Shown here piece after piece: positions 43,522-55,957 of a stretch of DNA of 64,000 nucleotides. Positions within the stretch are counted from its first letter, which is position 1. Each line of letters opens with the position of its first letter. The notes beneath the pieces are model-generated. The model was given only the letters and a program-made list of their open reading frames with translations, did not search any database and was not told where the DNA came from. Both the position numbers and the translations under genes were made by a program. This DNA is from Ancistrus triradiatus (lineage: Eukaryota; Chordata; Actinopteri; Siluriformes; Loricariidae): positions 62,001-126,000 of the forward strand of contig JAJAGP010002243.1 in NCBI GenBank assembly GCA_025084515.1, given 5' to 3'.

Positions 43522-44285
43522 TATACACACACACACATATATATATATATACACACACACACACATACTATAATATACTATTATTATTATTAATACAATA
43601 TACTGTTCATTATCAGTCTTTAATTTCTTTAACTTGAGCCAGTATTTAATTTTAAGTAAGTTAAGCTTTGCTTGCCTTATGTGTTTTCACATTTTCATAT
43701 TTCTATGAACTTGAAGAACATGCTTACAAAACCCATTAATTTTTTTTTTTTGATTGGCGCCCCACACTATATTATACTATACTTCGCCATTATGTAGTAT
43801 AATAAGTTCTACAACTGATTTGTATAATTTAAGAAAAACTAGAAGTTCCTCAGTGGTACAATGGTGGAGATGATGATCTGAGAGGACAGAAAGTTCTGTG
43901 TGGCTGGCTGTGTCACTTTTTATTGGACTTAGCCACTCTCTACTGCTGTGACCTCAAGTCCATGGTGCCTGTGTGGCTTTGCTCTCCTTTGATGGTTTTT
44001 GTGAATAGTTTTAACACATTGGTGGTTCTGGGCCACTGTGGTAACTTGTGACCAAGTAATGTTGAGCATCATTCAGCAATTTTTCTTTTAAGTCAATGAG
44101 GAGCACAATAACTAATGTGATTTGGTCATGTGACTCAGGTAGCTGATGTGATAGGTGTAACTTGTGCTGGACTGCAGTCGGCACATTCCCCCTCTCTCTC
44201 TCTGTGTCTATCTATCAGAGACAGTTCCCTCTCTCAGTCAATCAAATCTCTCACAGGTTGGGGAGGAAATGGAACCGGGGCACCT
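43522..44285. other. Intron stretch, microsatellites only
   Basis: CA/TA arrays at 43522-43566 flank the foldback. No gene is seen up to the gypsy relic. Confidence 0.6.
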
Positions 44286-44289
44286 CATC

Positions 44290-44580
44290 CAATGGAGTGA
44301 AACATGGCATGAGGGAAACATATGGAGGTTAAAGGGGAGGGCAAACGATCGGTCACTTCATTCATATGATCAACGGCCAGAAATGGACCAATGTAATACA
44401 AATGTGGGAGGGCAACTTGAAATACAGGGACCACCAGGCATGGTTTCAGTTTAGTCTTACAGCTGAGTGCAGACAAAATTGTTATAGTTTGTGTGTACCA
44501 TAAAAGAATGATCAGTGCCCTCAAGCCAGTGACTCCATTCCTTGAGAGCAAGCTTAGCACCCAGAAGCTTGCGATCCCTA
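44290..44580 (-). pseudogene. Ty3/gypsy RNase H relic
   Basis: The minus strand at 44578-44462 reads RDRKLLGAKLALKEWSHWLE, then GTDHSFMVHTNYNNF. This lines up with NRELLPVKLALEEWRHWLEG and WTDHRNL of the Sushi-like element at about 38270-38360. A further frame gives AWWSLYF against ARWALFF. Frame changes and stops show an old copy. No LTR is seen. Confidence 0.75.
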
Positions 44581-44879
44581 AAGCTTCAATTACATTCATC
44601 GAGGATGAGCTTGGGTGGAATTAAAAGTGGCGGGATGGAGCTTCAGCGGGTGTTCCTGGCACTTGGACAAAACAGCATCCACACTGATGTTCAAGGCGTA
44701 CGCCTCCGCCATGAATGAGAGGTTTGGGTTGCAGTGAACGAGGAGAGGAACACTAGAGAAGCAGACTTAAGAGCCAGAAATTCCACATCAGCATCCAGTG
44801 ATGCTGATATTTTAAACTTTTTTTTTAGAAATAAAAAACTGAAAAGTGGGGCGTGCAAAATTATACTGCCCCCTTGGGT

Positions 44880-45805
44880 TAATACTTTGTAGCGCCACCT
44901 TTTGCTGCGATTACAGCTGCAAGTCTCTTGGGGTATGTCTCTATCAGTTTTGCACATCGAGAGACTGAAATTTCTGCCCATTCTTCCTTGCAAAACAGCT
45001 CGAGCTCAGTGAGGTTGGATGGAGAGCGTTTGTGAACAGCAGTTTTCAGCTCTTTCCACAGATTCTCGATTGGATTCAGGTCTGGACTTTGACTTGACCA
45101 TTCTAACACCTGGATTTATTTACGTTTTATTTGTGACCCATTCCATTGTAGATTTTGCTTTATGTTTTGGATCATTGTCTTGTTGGAAGATAAATCTCCG
45201 TCCCAGTCTCAGGTCTTTTGCAGACTCCAACAGGTTTTCTTCCAGAATGGTTCTGTATTTGGCTCCATCCATCTTCCCATCAATTTTAACCATCTTCCCT
45301 GACCCTGCTGAAGAAAAGCAGGCCCAAACCATGATGCTGCCACCACCATGTTTGACAGTGGGGATGGTGCGTTCAGGTTGATGAACTGTGTTGCTTTTAC
45401 GCCAAACATAACGTTTTGCATTGTGGCCAAAAAGTTCGTCTGACCAGAGCACCTTCTTCCACATGTTTGGTGTGTCTCCCAGGTGGCTTGTGGCAAACTT
45501 TAAACGAGACTTTTTTTATCTTTGAGAAATTTTTTTCTTCTTGTCACACTTCCATAAAGGCCAGATTTGCGCAGTGTACGACTGATTGCTGGCCTATGGA
45601 CAGAGTCTCCCATCTCAGCTGTAGATCTCTGCAGTTCATCCAGAGTGATCATGGGCCTCTTGGCTGCATCTCTGATCAGTCTTCTCCTTGTTTGAGCTGA
45701 AAGTTTAGAGGGACGGCCGGGTCTTGGTAGATTTGCAGTGGTCTGATACTCCTTCCATTTCAAGATGATCGCTTGCACAGTGCTCCTTGAGATGTTTAAT
45801 GTATA
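44880..45805 (-). mobile_element. Tc1-like transposon, frameshifted, ends lost
   Basis: Minus-strand pieces read ISRSTVQAIILKWKEYQTTA and PRPGRPSKLSAQTRRR (45814-45500). LWSDELFGHNAKRYVW, GGGSIMVWACFSS and FQQDNDPKHKAKSTMEW follow (45464-45120), then SPDLNPIENLWKELK (45109-44879). All DDE positions are visible across three frames. It abuts a TA tract at 45811-45830, where a terminal repeat would be expected. Confidence 0.85.
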
Positions 45806-46236
45806 TACATACATATATATATATATACATTTGTTATGCCTCCATGCAATGCTATGCTGTTCAGATAGAATGCAATTACTTTAATAAAATATTTAAAATG
45901 TCCATTCATAGCTAAACTAATCAGTATGTTTGTCTTAGCTAACAGAGTTTACGCTGGAGTCGATAATGGAATTACAGAAGAAGATAAATTGTCAATAACC
46001 TTTAGCAATTAACACCGATCCTTATATGCCTGGGATACTGCTAAATAATTAGCTGTGGCAGAACTATAGAGCATAAATAAACAGCATTCTAATTAAAGGA
46101 CAGAATTTTTGCTGTATTTTTCAGCAAGGGGTGCATTTATCGCACTGTCGATGAACGGCATCTCTAGGAAAAATGACTCATTATTTAGTCAATAGGTAAA
46201 TAGATCAGTTCTTAGATAGATCAAAGCTGCTCTTAC

Positions 46237-46366
46237 CCAGCACAGTCAATTCACCACTGGCATAAATGATGCCGTGCTTGTTCTCTGCCATGCATTGATA
46301 CATCCCTCCATCAGATTGGGTTAGTGAGGAAATAGTGAGAGCCCCATTTTCTATGAGTATCTGGCC
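46237..46366 (-). CDS. cntn3: Contactin exon: second half of Ig domain 4
   Basis: Encodes GQILIENGALTISSLTQSDG, GMYQCMAENKHGII and YASGELTVL. The F-strand Cys is in MYQC and the AENKHG turn is a contactin mark. Acceptor ctacag, donor CTGG|gtaaga. 130 bp, phase 0 to phase 1. Confidence 0.93.
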
Positions 46367-46380
46367 CTGTAGAGAACACA

Positions 46381-47570
46381 AACACATACATAAATTTTAT
46401 ATACAGGTTAACAGGACTGTGCTGCTACATTCACATTTACATTCATGAATATACTACTCCAGAATATTAGTTTTGAGCATATTATGAATAACATATTAAT
46501 TCCTAAATTAGTACAGAATCAACAGTTTGAACTATTACTGTACTGTATAAAGTTACTGTACCGTATAAAGTTGAAGTAATGAAATACTCAATTGCTCAAT
46601 TGCTACAGGAATAAAAAAAAAAAAAATCAGAAACAAAAATACTGCCCAATTATGACTCCAGAGCAATGTTTGATCTCTGGGCTGTAGCTTGAGGGTGAAT
46701 GGTGGAGAGATCCATGTGGACTAGTTAGTGGAGGATAAAACATGCTGAGCCTCAGCTCTGGAGGACAGAAAAGCAGTGTTGACAAAAGCTGTGGCACATC
46801 TGTATACAATTCATCTCACTGAGAGCCCCTGGTTAGAAAGGTGAGGGAGATCGGAGAGCACAGAGCTGCAGACTGGGCTAATGGCATGGCTGAGCTTTAA
46901 GCCTTTTAGCTGGTCTTAAAACCAGAGGTCAGCAGAATGGGAAACAGAGAGAGATAAAGGGAGAAGTCTTTCACTTTTGCTCCAGACACAGGCCCTAACT
47001 AATTTGTCTTCTGTTGCTGTTTCATTACAACCAAGCCTCACATTCTGACTGTTAAAAATCACATTAACCTTAAATCACATCCACTATTAATCACATTATT
47101 TTGTAGTCAAGTGTCACTGTGTTGTGACTGGTTTTTCAGACAATGTGGATACAGACTGAATAATTGACAGCTGGTTGCTTATATAAAGTCAGCTCCACAC
47201 TGATTGGCACTCTTAAGCAAATACACAAAATGGATGTGCTGTTAGCTATAAAAACCTACAAGCCATGTCCACCGCTAAGGCAATAATAAAGACGTTTAAA
47301 ACAAACACACCAGTCAAGTACCAGCTTCATTCTTAGAATAGTTTTTCTTGATCAAAAGATTAGATTCCTCTCATGTTGTATCCTAAAATTACCTCTGTCC
47401 TTTAATGGCTGATTCCCACTGCAGTCCTTAGTAAAAAAAATTAATGGTTCATTGCTTTCTCACAACAGACATTATTGATCACTTGTGTCAAGCAATTTCT
47501 CTTTTGTCCAGCCAGATGTTTCCATCTGCCTGAAACTTGCATCTTGCTTTTTTGCAATAGTGTATTTTAC
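46381..47570. other. Intron stretch, no gene seen
   Basis: No exon or mobile element is recognised between the two Ig4 exons. Confidence 0.55.
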
Positions 47571-47707
47571 CTCGGAAACGAGTGTTTGTCCATTCTTTAG
47601 CCAGCTATATGAGGGCTTGGGCTTCCCACCGGCTTTGCATTCCCAAGACATGCTGTCTTCGATGGACAAGGCCATACTTGTCATTGTCTGCAGCCAGTAA
47701 GGTTGGG
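47571..47707 (-). CDS. cntn3: Contactin exon: first half of Ig domain 4
   Basis: Encodes QPYWLQTMTSMALSIEDSMS, then WECKAGGKPKPSYSWLKNGQ with the B-strand Cys and core Trp, ending LVSE. Acceptor ttgccag, donor CGAG|gtaaaa. 137 bp, phase 1 to phase 0. Confidence 0.92.
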
Positions 47708-50415
47708 CTGGCAAGAGAGATTTGAAGGTTAGAACTAATGAAGGCTTTGCAAGGAAATTGAGGTTGGAAATTAAAATGCAAGAACACACACTAGGCAAAT
47801 ATCAGACTTAAGCATCCATTTCTAACTTCATTCTGCTCACAATTCAAGTTCATGAATTGATTTTCTTATGAGTTTTTAGTTTTCTGAAGTGTAAATGTAA
47901 AACATTCAATTTCTTGAATACATTTTCTGTTATTCAGTTATTCAGTTATTTGAATAAGTTTCTTGAATACGTTTTTAAACAACAAAAATGACTAAAAACA
48001 GAGGTTTAAAAACTTTACATAAAATGCTCTATTGTAGCTTCACCATGTATTAAAAAATTGAGTGAAAACATTCCTTTTTAGTTTCTGAAGAATAACAATT
48101 TTAAAAAAAAGTGTACTTTTCTTGTATAAAAATGCAAACAAAGATAATCTTTTAGTCTGCTGCACATATAATCATGAGTTTTAAATGCATATGACTGCAC
48201 CATCCGATGCCAAAAAATGCAACTGCATTAGATGGCTTAATAAACAGAATGCATGTGATGTCACATATCTCTATGGCACACATTGTGACATTTTTGCATC
48301 GTGATGCATCATTATACCCCTACATCTAACACTAGAGTCTGCAAATTAATTTTTGGTTCCAAATATTCACCCACAATTAGAAGCCTTCTCCTCTTTTTGT
48401 CATTAATTTTAGAAAAATCATCCAAGCTGCATCTTCTAACTGCAGTGACATGTCTTACTGTGAGAAAAACAGCATCTGCATAAAAGTCCCTTCACAAGAA
48501 AACAAGGACTTTCCCCAGGTGGTCTCTTTATTTCCCCTAAATTCTTTGGCATTTTCTGCTCTGAATAGATTTTACCCAGCAGGGTGGGTTTGGAGTTGAA
48601 ATAAAAAAAAAAATCCAACAATGGTTGCTCATTTCACAGAAGCATAATGGTCATGAATTGGACTCTTGAAATGAAATGTTCCCTCTCTTCAAAGAGACTG
48701 ACAATTCTATCACACCAAAGGCACCAACTCTCCTCTCAACACAAATAAATTCTCTGACCTCGTTCCATAGCCTTATTATCTGGGTGCCTGGCAGCCACCC
48801 CCTGGTGCCTGTGTACCGAGTGTGAGTTCAATTAATGCTGTGGTATAATTGCATTTCAAAAATAATCTCCTATTACAAGGGACCAGAATAAGACTGAAGA
48901 GTCCCTAATTAAATTTTGCTGCTATTTGCTCTGAAAGTAAGTGAAGTAGTCTAGAAAATACAAATGAGAATAGCAGGATCATCACACGTTACGCGACGCA
49001 ATGGCTCCTCCTGACTTAAAACGTGGATTGACAGACTTGTTATGACATGACCTTGCTCTGAGTTATAACCCACATGACACAGTGAGGATAGCACTCATCG
49101 TGTTCAGATGTATGTATCGTAATGAAAGTGGAAGCTTGTCATAACAAGACATTGTGCATGAGTGGTGGAGAAGTGACAAAAGGCGAAAAAGTTTTTTGCC
49201 CACCACTTTTTCTACAGGCATATAAGAAACATCAACAAATGCAAAAACACTCTCTGATAGGGGTGTGCAACATGTATCATCTACAATAATACCTTAATTG
49301 TTGTTTTAACAGTGTGCGAGCTGACATTTTCAAGTGTCAAATCGCACCGTGTGGAGCGAGGCACTCTTTGTAAATGCAGCAAACATGTCAGTTATATGGA
49401 AGCAGTTCTACAGTGTGAGCATTTTGTTCGCATTTGCTAAATGACCTAATGTAAGTGTTCATTTGCGGTTTTTTTTTGTTTGTTTTTTTAGAAATGACTG
49501 CACCATACTGCCATCGCTTTTACCGAGCATTCCTGTCCTCTGTCCTGTCTTTGCCTTTTTTTTTTGTTGTTTTAATCTTTCCTTAAGGTTCCTTTTTGGA
49601 GGAACATCGTAACATGCAAATTTTTGACGAGTTGGGATAAGAGGTACATAAAATGTAGACAGAAGCTAATATAAGAACCTGAGGGAAAATGTAAGCCTTC
49701 TGTATGAGATCTGTGGTTTAACACATAGCTGGTAACTGGAAATAAATTAACTGATTCAAACTTGCAAGGGTCAAAATAGTAATATGTGAAATAAAAAAAA
49801 AGTACATTTACATAATTACATGCATATTTAACACCTGATAAACAGAACCACATGTGCAATGTAACTCAATCATTTTATTTTAAGTCAAACACATATTCAT
49901 CCAACTTTGTGGAAATTATCCACAAAATTGGATAATTTCCTCACCCTGCCTTGAAAAGAAGGAACATTAAAGTTTTATTCATGCTTAATCTGTAAGAATA
50001 AAGTAAAAAGAGAAATTAAACAAACAAAAGTTAATAAGTTTGTGTTAGATTAAACTGCAAAACCTGCGAAAAAGCGTGTTCAGTATTCGGCCAAATGTTT
50101 CATGTTTTTGGTTTTGGGCAAAATTTTTCATTTTGATGCCACCCCTACTGCAAACTACATCGGAAATTGGTTGCTGTTAAAGACAACTCGACACCGAACT
50201 TGTTTTACCATATGCAAACTAACACAATAAAGCATATGATGGTACTGACAATATTCACTGATGAAATGCACTGTCAATGACAGGTATGGCTTGGATCTGG
50301 GACGTGGTGGCCTAGTGGTTAAGGTAATCGACTATGGACCGAAGGTAAACATTTCCATTGCAGTTATTGAGACTTGACGAAGCGAATGCTTTTATTTAAA
50401 CAAAGTATGCTTTAC
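47708..50415. other. Intron stretch with a truncated SINE head
   Basis: No gene is seen. At about 50296-50345, gtggtggcctagtggttaag resembles a Leu/Ser-tRNA-like SINE box A region, but no box B or body follows. The open frames at 49572 and 48301 lack motifs. Confidence 0.5.
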
Positions 50416-50600
50416 CATGGAATGAAAGGCGGCCTCTCACTGTATTCTTCCCTCTGTTGTTCTCTGCCACACACTCATAGATGCCTGTGTCCTCCTGCTG
50501 GAACCGTGGGATCTCCAGAATGGCATTGGAGTTGCTCAGTTTGATTTTACTGGGGAACGGAACATCGTTGCTTCTCCTCCAGCTAATCTTAGGAACAGGA
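50416..50600 (-). CDS. cntn3: Contactin exon: second half of Ig domain 3
   Basis: Encodes PVPKISWRRSNDVPFPSKIK, AILEIPRFQQEDTG, IYECVAENNRGKNT and VRGRLSFH. It holds the core Trp (ISWRR) and the F-strand Cys (YECVAEN). Acceptor gttacag, donor CATG|gtaaag. 185 bp, phase 2 to phase 1. Confidence 0.93.
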
Positions 50601-51105
50601 CTGTAACGGTGGAGAAAGAACACAGTTACTTCAAGGAAGCTTTTACTTGTTCATCCCCAAGCGCATGATTGAAATTTTATTTCCTCTTCATTTTCACTGA
50701 TGGATGTGTCTGCTTTGTGCTTTAAAAATATGAGTCACAACTATTGCTATTTGGTCTTTCAAAGACAAATCCGTTTTTCAAAATGAGCCTTTTACTGTAT
50801 TACTAAATGAGGTCTCTTCTTTTCTGGCCTCAGAGAAGACGCATCCGACTCGTTTTCCACGCTATTTAAGAAGTAAATCTTTTGGGTTAGTGCTCTCTGA
50901 AAGGCAGCCCATTAAGGCAAGATGCCTCCTGTAAGAAATCACCACTGCAGATGGCTAATCGCATTAGGAAAGGACTTAAAGGAATGATCTTGAATTTCAA
51001 CCTCTTGCAGCAGTGTATCAAAAAGGAATAAACCTGCATGATATCCACGCATGTGGTGCGAACTGCAAATCTACATAAGTGGTAGAGAAAACACACACAA
51101 CTCAC

Positions 51106-51208
51106 TTCCCGAGGGCAAAGCACTCCAGTTTCACTGAAGATCCTTTCGCAGCAGGCACGGTGTCTGGGAAATGAACTTCTATTTTGGGCTCGTACTCTCC
51201 CATTGCTC
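51106..51208 (-). CDS. cntn3: Contactin exon: linker and first part of Ig domain 3
   Basis: Encodes AMGEYEPKIEVHFPDTVPAA, then KGSSVKLECFALG. MGEYEPKIEV is one of the best contactin-3/4/6 signatures. Acceptor tcacag, donor GGAA|gtgagt. 103 bp, phase 1 to phase 2, which rebuilds Asn-Pro with the next exon. Confidence 0.94.
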
Positions 51209-51640
51209 CTGTGAGGGGCAAAAACCACAAAAACAAACATATGCATTGTGTCTATCATAAATGATTTATGGCATATGCACTTTATACTCTTGTCTACAGT
51301 AAAACAACAACAACAGGACATAGTCTCTAGGGGTATAGAAGATCCACAGAAACAGCAGGCAGAGCTCTATAAAAGATTTAATGCCTTCACTCAGGAAAAC
51401 CAAAATCCATCTCAAATGAAAATGTGGCCTTGTTGAGTCTTTGTTAAGGCTACAGGTTAGTTTCCTTAAAAAGGCAACGGTTCAGTCTTTAAAGACCTGG
51501 CATTTAGGAAGGAAAAAGCATCTCTCAAGCAACCTTTAAAAAATGTGACCTTTCATAAAAGGCATCTTCTTTTAAATCTGAGATAGTATCCCTTTTAGAG
51601 CGAGCCATCAAGGATCACAGGGTGTGAAGATGAATCTTAC

Positions 51641-51844
51641 CATCATTTCTCAGCACTAGTGGGGTGGGAGAACTAAGCACTTTCTCCTGAGTGATGCTGT
51701 TGTTTACGACACACGTGTAGTTGCCCACATCGGATGGCTCCACTTTAGCAATATAAAGGTTTCCTGTTTCCTGGGACACAAAGCGCCTGTTGTCCTGCTG
51801 GACAAAGTTTGGGTACTCGTTGAAGACCCAGGCGAAAGTCAGAT
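51641..51844 (-). CDS. cntn3: Contactin exon: second half of Ig domain 2
   Basis: Encodes LTFAWVFNEYPNFVQQDNRR, FVSQETGNLYIAKVEPSD, VGNYTCVVNN and PTPLVLRND. It has the F-strand Cys (NYTC) and an NYT glycosylation sequon. Acceptor ttctag, donor GATG|gtaaga. 204 bp, phase 1 to phase 1. Confidence 0.94.
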
Positions 51845-52495
51845 CTAGAAAGGAAATAAACAAGCCATTATCTATTAATTCTTAAAGCTATTCAGTTTTA
51901 AAAGATGGTTTTAAATTTGAAACTGTACTTAAAATATTAATGGACAATTTCAGTTTCATGAACGAGTTTTCATAAAACTTCAGCTGTCTTTAGGTCATTT
52001 AACCTGAGAGTAACTGGAATTACAATAAAAAACACAAAGCAGTCTTATATTCACGCCTGAATGGCGGAAAACTTGTATGAGCAAACCCTTGTGACACCTG
52101 TTGACAGAACAGCTTTATAAAAGAAACAAAAATTATAATTACTGTATTGTACGGTACAATACTACACTAATGTTTTCACATTGTGTTTTCATTAATATTA
52201 TTGTTTAAAACACTATGTGCAAAGTGTCTAAACTAATATGTAACTATGGTAATGTCCAGTCAACATCCATTTCGATCCTGTTTCACAGAACGTAAGGCGG
52301 ACATTAAGCGGCACATACCTGTAGTGTAATCAAATCATAAATGAAAATTTTCCCTGTAAGAATATAAAAGATCTCCATTCAGTTTTGTAATATTCTACTG
52401 AGACATGAAATTTAAGCGTTCATCTCTCTCTCTTTGCATATAACAGATCTCAGTGAACCAACTGAATGCTGAAATGATCAATAATGAATATTATA
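51845..52495. other. Intron stretch with the second copy of an unknown repeat
   Basis: 52250-52322 repeats the 21348-21425 core (gtccagtcaacatccatttc). Otherwise nothing is recognised. Confidence 0.6.
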
Positions 52496-54070
52496 CAGTG
52501 GTGTTTGAAAGTCTGTGAACGCTTTAGAATTTTCTATATTGCTGCATAAATATCACCTAAAACATCATCAGATTTTCACACAAGTTCTAAAAGTAGATAA
52601 AGAGAACCCAGTTAAACAAATGAGACAAAAATATTATACTTGTTCATTTATTAATTGAGGAAAATGATCCAATATTACATATTAGTGAGTGGCAGAAGTA
52701 TGTGAACCTCTACGATTAGCAGTTCATTTGAAGGTGAAATTAGAGTCAGGTGTTTTCAGGATGACAATCAGGTGTGAGTGGGCACCCTGTTTCATTTAAA
52801 GAACAGGGATCTATCAAAGTCTGCTCTTCACAACACACGTTTGTGAAAGTGTATCATGGCACGAACAAAGGAGATTTCTGAGGACCTCAGAAAAATAGTT
52901 GTTGATGCTCATCAGACTGGAGAAAGTTACAAAACCATCTCTAAAGAGTTTGGACTCCACCAATCCACATTCAGACAGACTGTGTACAAATGGAGGACAT
53001 TCAAGACCATTGTTACCCTCCCCAAAAGTGGTCGATCAACAAAGATCACTCCAAGAGCAAGGTGTGATAGCTGGCGAGGTCATAAACGACACCAGGGTAA
53101 CTTCTAAGCAATTGAAGAGCTCTCTCACATTGGCTAATGTTAATGTTCATGAGTCCACCATCAGAAGAACACTGAACAACAATGGTGTGCATGGCAGGGT
53201 TGCAAGGAGAAAGCCACTGCTCTCCAAAAAGAACAATGCTGATCGTCTGCAGTTTGTTAATGATCATGTAGACAAGCCAGAAGGCTATTGGAAGAATGTT
53301 TTGTGGACGGATGAGACCAAAATAGAACTTTTTGGATTAAAAGAAAAGTGTTATGTTAGGAGAAAAGAAAACACTGCATTCCAGCATAAGAACCTTATCC
53401 CATCTGTGAAACATGGTGGTGGTAGTATAATGATTTGGGTCTGTTTTGCTGCATCTTGGCCAAGACCGCTTGCCATCATTGATGAAACAATGAATTCTGA
53501 ATTATATCAGATAATTCTAAAGACAAATGTCAGGACATCTGTCCATGAACTGAATCTCAAGAGAAGGTGAGTCATGCAGCAAGACAACGACCCTAAGCAC
53601 ACAAGTCGTTCTACCAAAGAATGGTTAAAGAAGAATAAAGTTAATGTTTTGGAATGGCCAAGTCCTGACAATCCAATCGAAATGTTGTGGAAGGACCTGA
53701 AGTGAGCAGCTAATGTGAGGAAACCCACCAACATCCCAGAGCTGAGGCTGTTAATGGGTTGAAATTCCTCCAAGCCGGTGTGCAGAACTGATCAACAGTT
53801 ACAGGAAACGTTTAGTTGCTGCACAGTTGGGGGTCACATCAGATACTGAAAGCAAAGATTCACATACTTTTGCAACTCACTAATATGTAATATTGGATCA
53901 TTTTCCTCAATAAATAAATGTCCAAGTATAATATTTTTTATCTCATTTGCTTAACTGGGTTCTGTTTATCTACTTTTAGGACTTAAGTGAAAATCTGATG
54001 ATGTTTTACGTCATATTTATGCAGAAATGTTGAAAATTCTAAAGGATTCACAAACTTTCAAGCACCACTG
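52496..54070 (+). mobile_element. Complete Tc1-like transposon with TIRs
   Basis: The ends are CAGTGGTGTTTGAAAGTCTG and inverted tttcaagcaccactg, next to TA (52494-52495 and 54071-54072). Its length of 1575 bp is full for the family. It serves as the reference for the copies at 6509/12863, 13985, 16917, 25288 and 61661. Confidence 0.92.
52856..53830 (+). pseudogene. Tc1-like transposase, one shift and two stops
   Basis: Starts MARTKEISEDLRKIVVDAHQ, then GLHQSTFRQTVYKW (helix-turn-helix). It shifts frame near 53065 and continues SKQLKSSLTLANVNVHESTI, LWTDETKIELFGL (first Asp) and GGGSIMIWVCFAAS. A TGA at 53568-53570 is followed by QQDNDPKHTSR (second Asp). A small deletion turns SPDLNPIE into SPDNPIE, so the Asp-Glu spacing is altered. 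Confidence 0.88.
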
Positions 54071-54451
54071 TATGTTTCAGTTGATTTCAGAGTTTGGAAG
54101 GACTAAATTTGGTGAGTTGCAAAACTGTCAGAGGTATCAAAATAAATATCATGTAATAACATCTAAATATTTCTGAGGTTTCCTGTATATTTGATGATAT
54201 TGTAACTATGACTGAGAAGGTCAATCTCAACTTACTATACTGTTACCGATATTATTTTTAGATGTTATTTGTCTATTGTAAAACTACAAATTTTCGGTAT
54301 TTGTATCATCAGTATCATCATCACTGAGCAACAGTAACGGGAGAAAAAGTGTCAAAATAAAATAACCGTTGACAGAGATTGACCAATATTCAATACAAAT
54401 AGTTATATATGGGTGTTGTTAGATTCAGAGTTGGAGTTGGAAAAACTATAT

Positions 54452-54454
54452 TAT

Positions 54455-54490
<36 letters not shown>

Positions 54491-54503
54491 GTATATGTCC
54501 TGT

Positions 54504-54541
<38 letters not shown>
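54452..54541. repeat. (CA)n(TA)n microsatellite
   Basis: CA units then TA units, interrupted by gtatatgtcctgttgc. Confidence 0.9.
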
Positions 54542-54543
<2 letters not shown>

Positions 54544-55444
54544 TGTACTTCTAAGAAGCTTGATAACATACTTTCTTGCCCTAAATAGAGTAGATAGAGT
54601 TTAGACAGCATTGCCTTGTCCTCTACAAATACATACTGCATGGCTTTTGAGGTGTGTTGGGGCTGTTTAAATTCAAGTTACTCTGGATAAAAAAGCAAGG
54701 TGCCCCCAACTGTTTCAATCAGTATATATCCATTGTTACATAGTTATCAGAGCTACATGTACTTAGGTGTTAATGGAACAACTCACTGAGTTCTTTTGAT
54801 GGGACATTTTTTGCATTTTTAGGACACTCTAACTATGTTGTTCCGCTTTGCCATGGGTAGGAAGGCCCTGTAAACGTAGCAAATCTTGCTTCAGAAGGCA
54901 CAAGAGTATGGGAGCAAAAGAAAATAGATTAAAAGTGCCTCACTGCCACTCTCAGGACACAGTCGCTGCTTCAGCTGGCCTCGTTCATGCTTGGGTAGCT
55001 CACTTTCCCCTATCGGTTTAAAAAAAGGCATAGGCGAAAAAGATGGAATACACTGCCACTGGTATATTACCATGTCTGTGTGAACCACAGGAGAAGTGGA
55101 AGGAAAAGAAGGAAAAGCGATGTGGAAAAAAGTGAAAAGAGGCCAAAAAATATAAGGTGTTTAGAATAAGGCATACAGATTGTCAGTTGCAGACTCTGAT
55201 CTCTAAGAAATTAATTAGAATTAAGACAAAGCCACTGAGCAAGTCCATCACTGCTATGCTGAAAATGTCAATGTCTAGACAGTGGTAGTTCTGTTATGGT
55301 CATTTTCTTTGATGGCCTACACTCAGATCTGATGATCTTTAAAGTATCTACATTGAATGAGGGTAAAATTTTATTGTTTCTGATACGTCTCCTTGTTTAA
55401 TTGTTCTCAAATTACTCATTAAAATATTTTTAAAAATGTAATTA
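54542..55444. other. Intron stretch, no gene seen
   Basis: No motif recognised. Confidence 0.55.
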
Positions 55445-55957
55445 CAGTACTGTGCAAAAGTCTTAGGCCACCATGCCAACATTAGATTTGTTGTTATAGC
55501 AGTGGTATAATGACCATATATCTTTATTTCTCAGAGTAGAATACCACCAGAAAATATAGGAAATATGTCTGCAGTATTAAAAAAAACAAAAAAAGTCAGG
55601 AAAAACAGCAGATATTGGCTACAGCAGCAAGTATTTAGTGTGACCTCCCCTTACACTTGCAATATCAGAATTTGGCAGCTTCATCGGGATGCCAAGTTGC
55701 CCCTTCTACAGCCCGAAGAAACTTGATCAAGAATGTTTTTTGGAAGGGTTGCAGCCATGAAACCACTTTTTCTGGGTCACACCAAAGCCAAATTGACAGA
55801 ATCCAATTTGTTCTGAAAATGGTGGGCTTTTTTATTACATTTCCTGTATTTTCTGTTTGTATCTTAATAAGGAGACTGAGAGATAATTATATATGGCCAT
55901 TCAACAACTGCTAAAACAACAAATATAATGGTGGTGTAAGACTTTGGTACAGTACTG
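55445..55957. mobile_element. MITE-like element, complete copy with TIRs
   Basis: The ends cagtactgtgcaaaagtctt and inverted gtaagactttggtacagtac form TIRs of about 30 bp. The left one is next to TA. The interior shares agtgtgacctccccttaca with the copies at 15643 and 18595. It is about 513 bp and has no reading frame. Confidence 0.8.
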
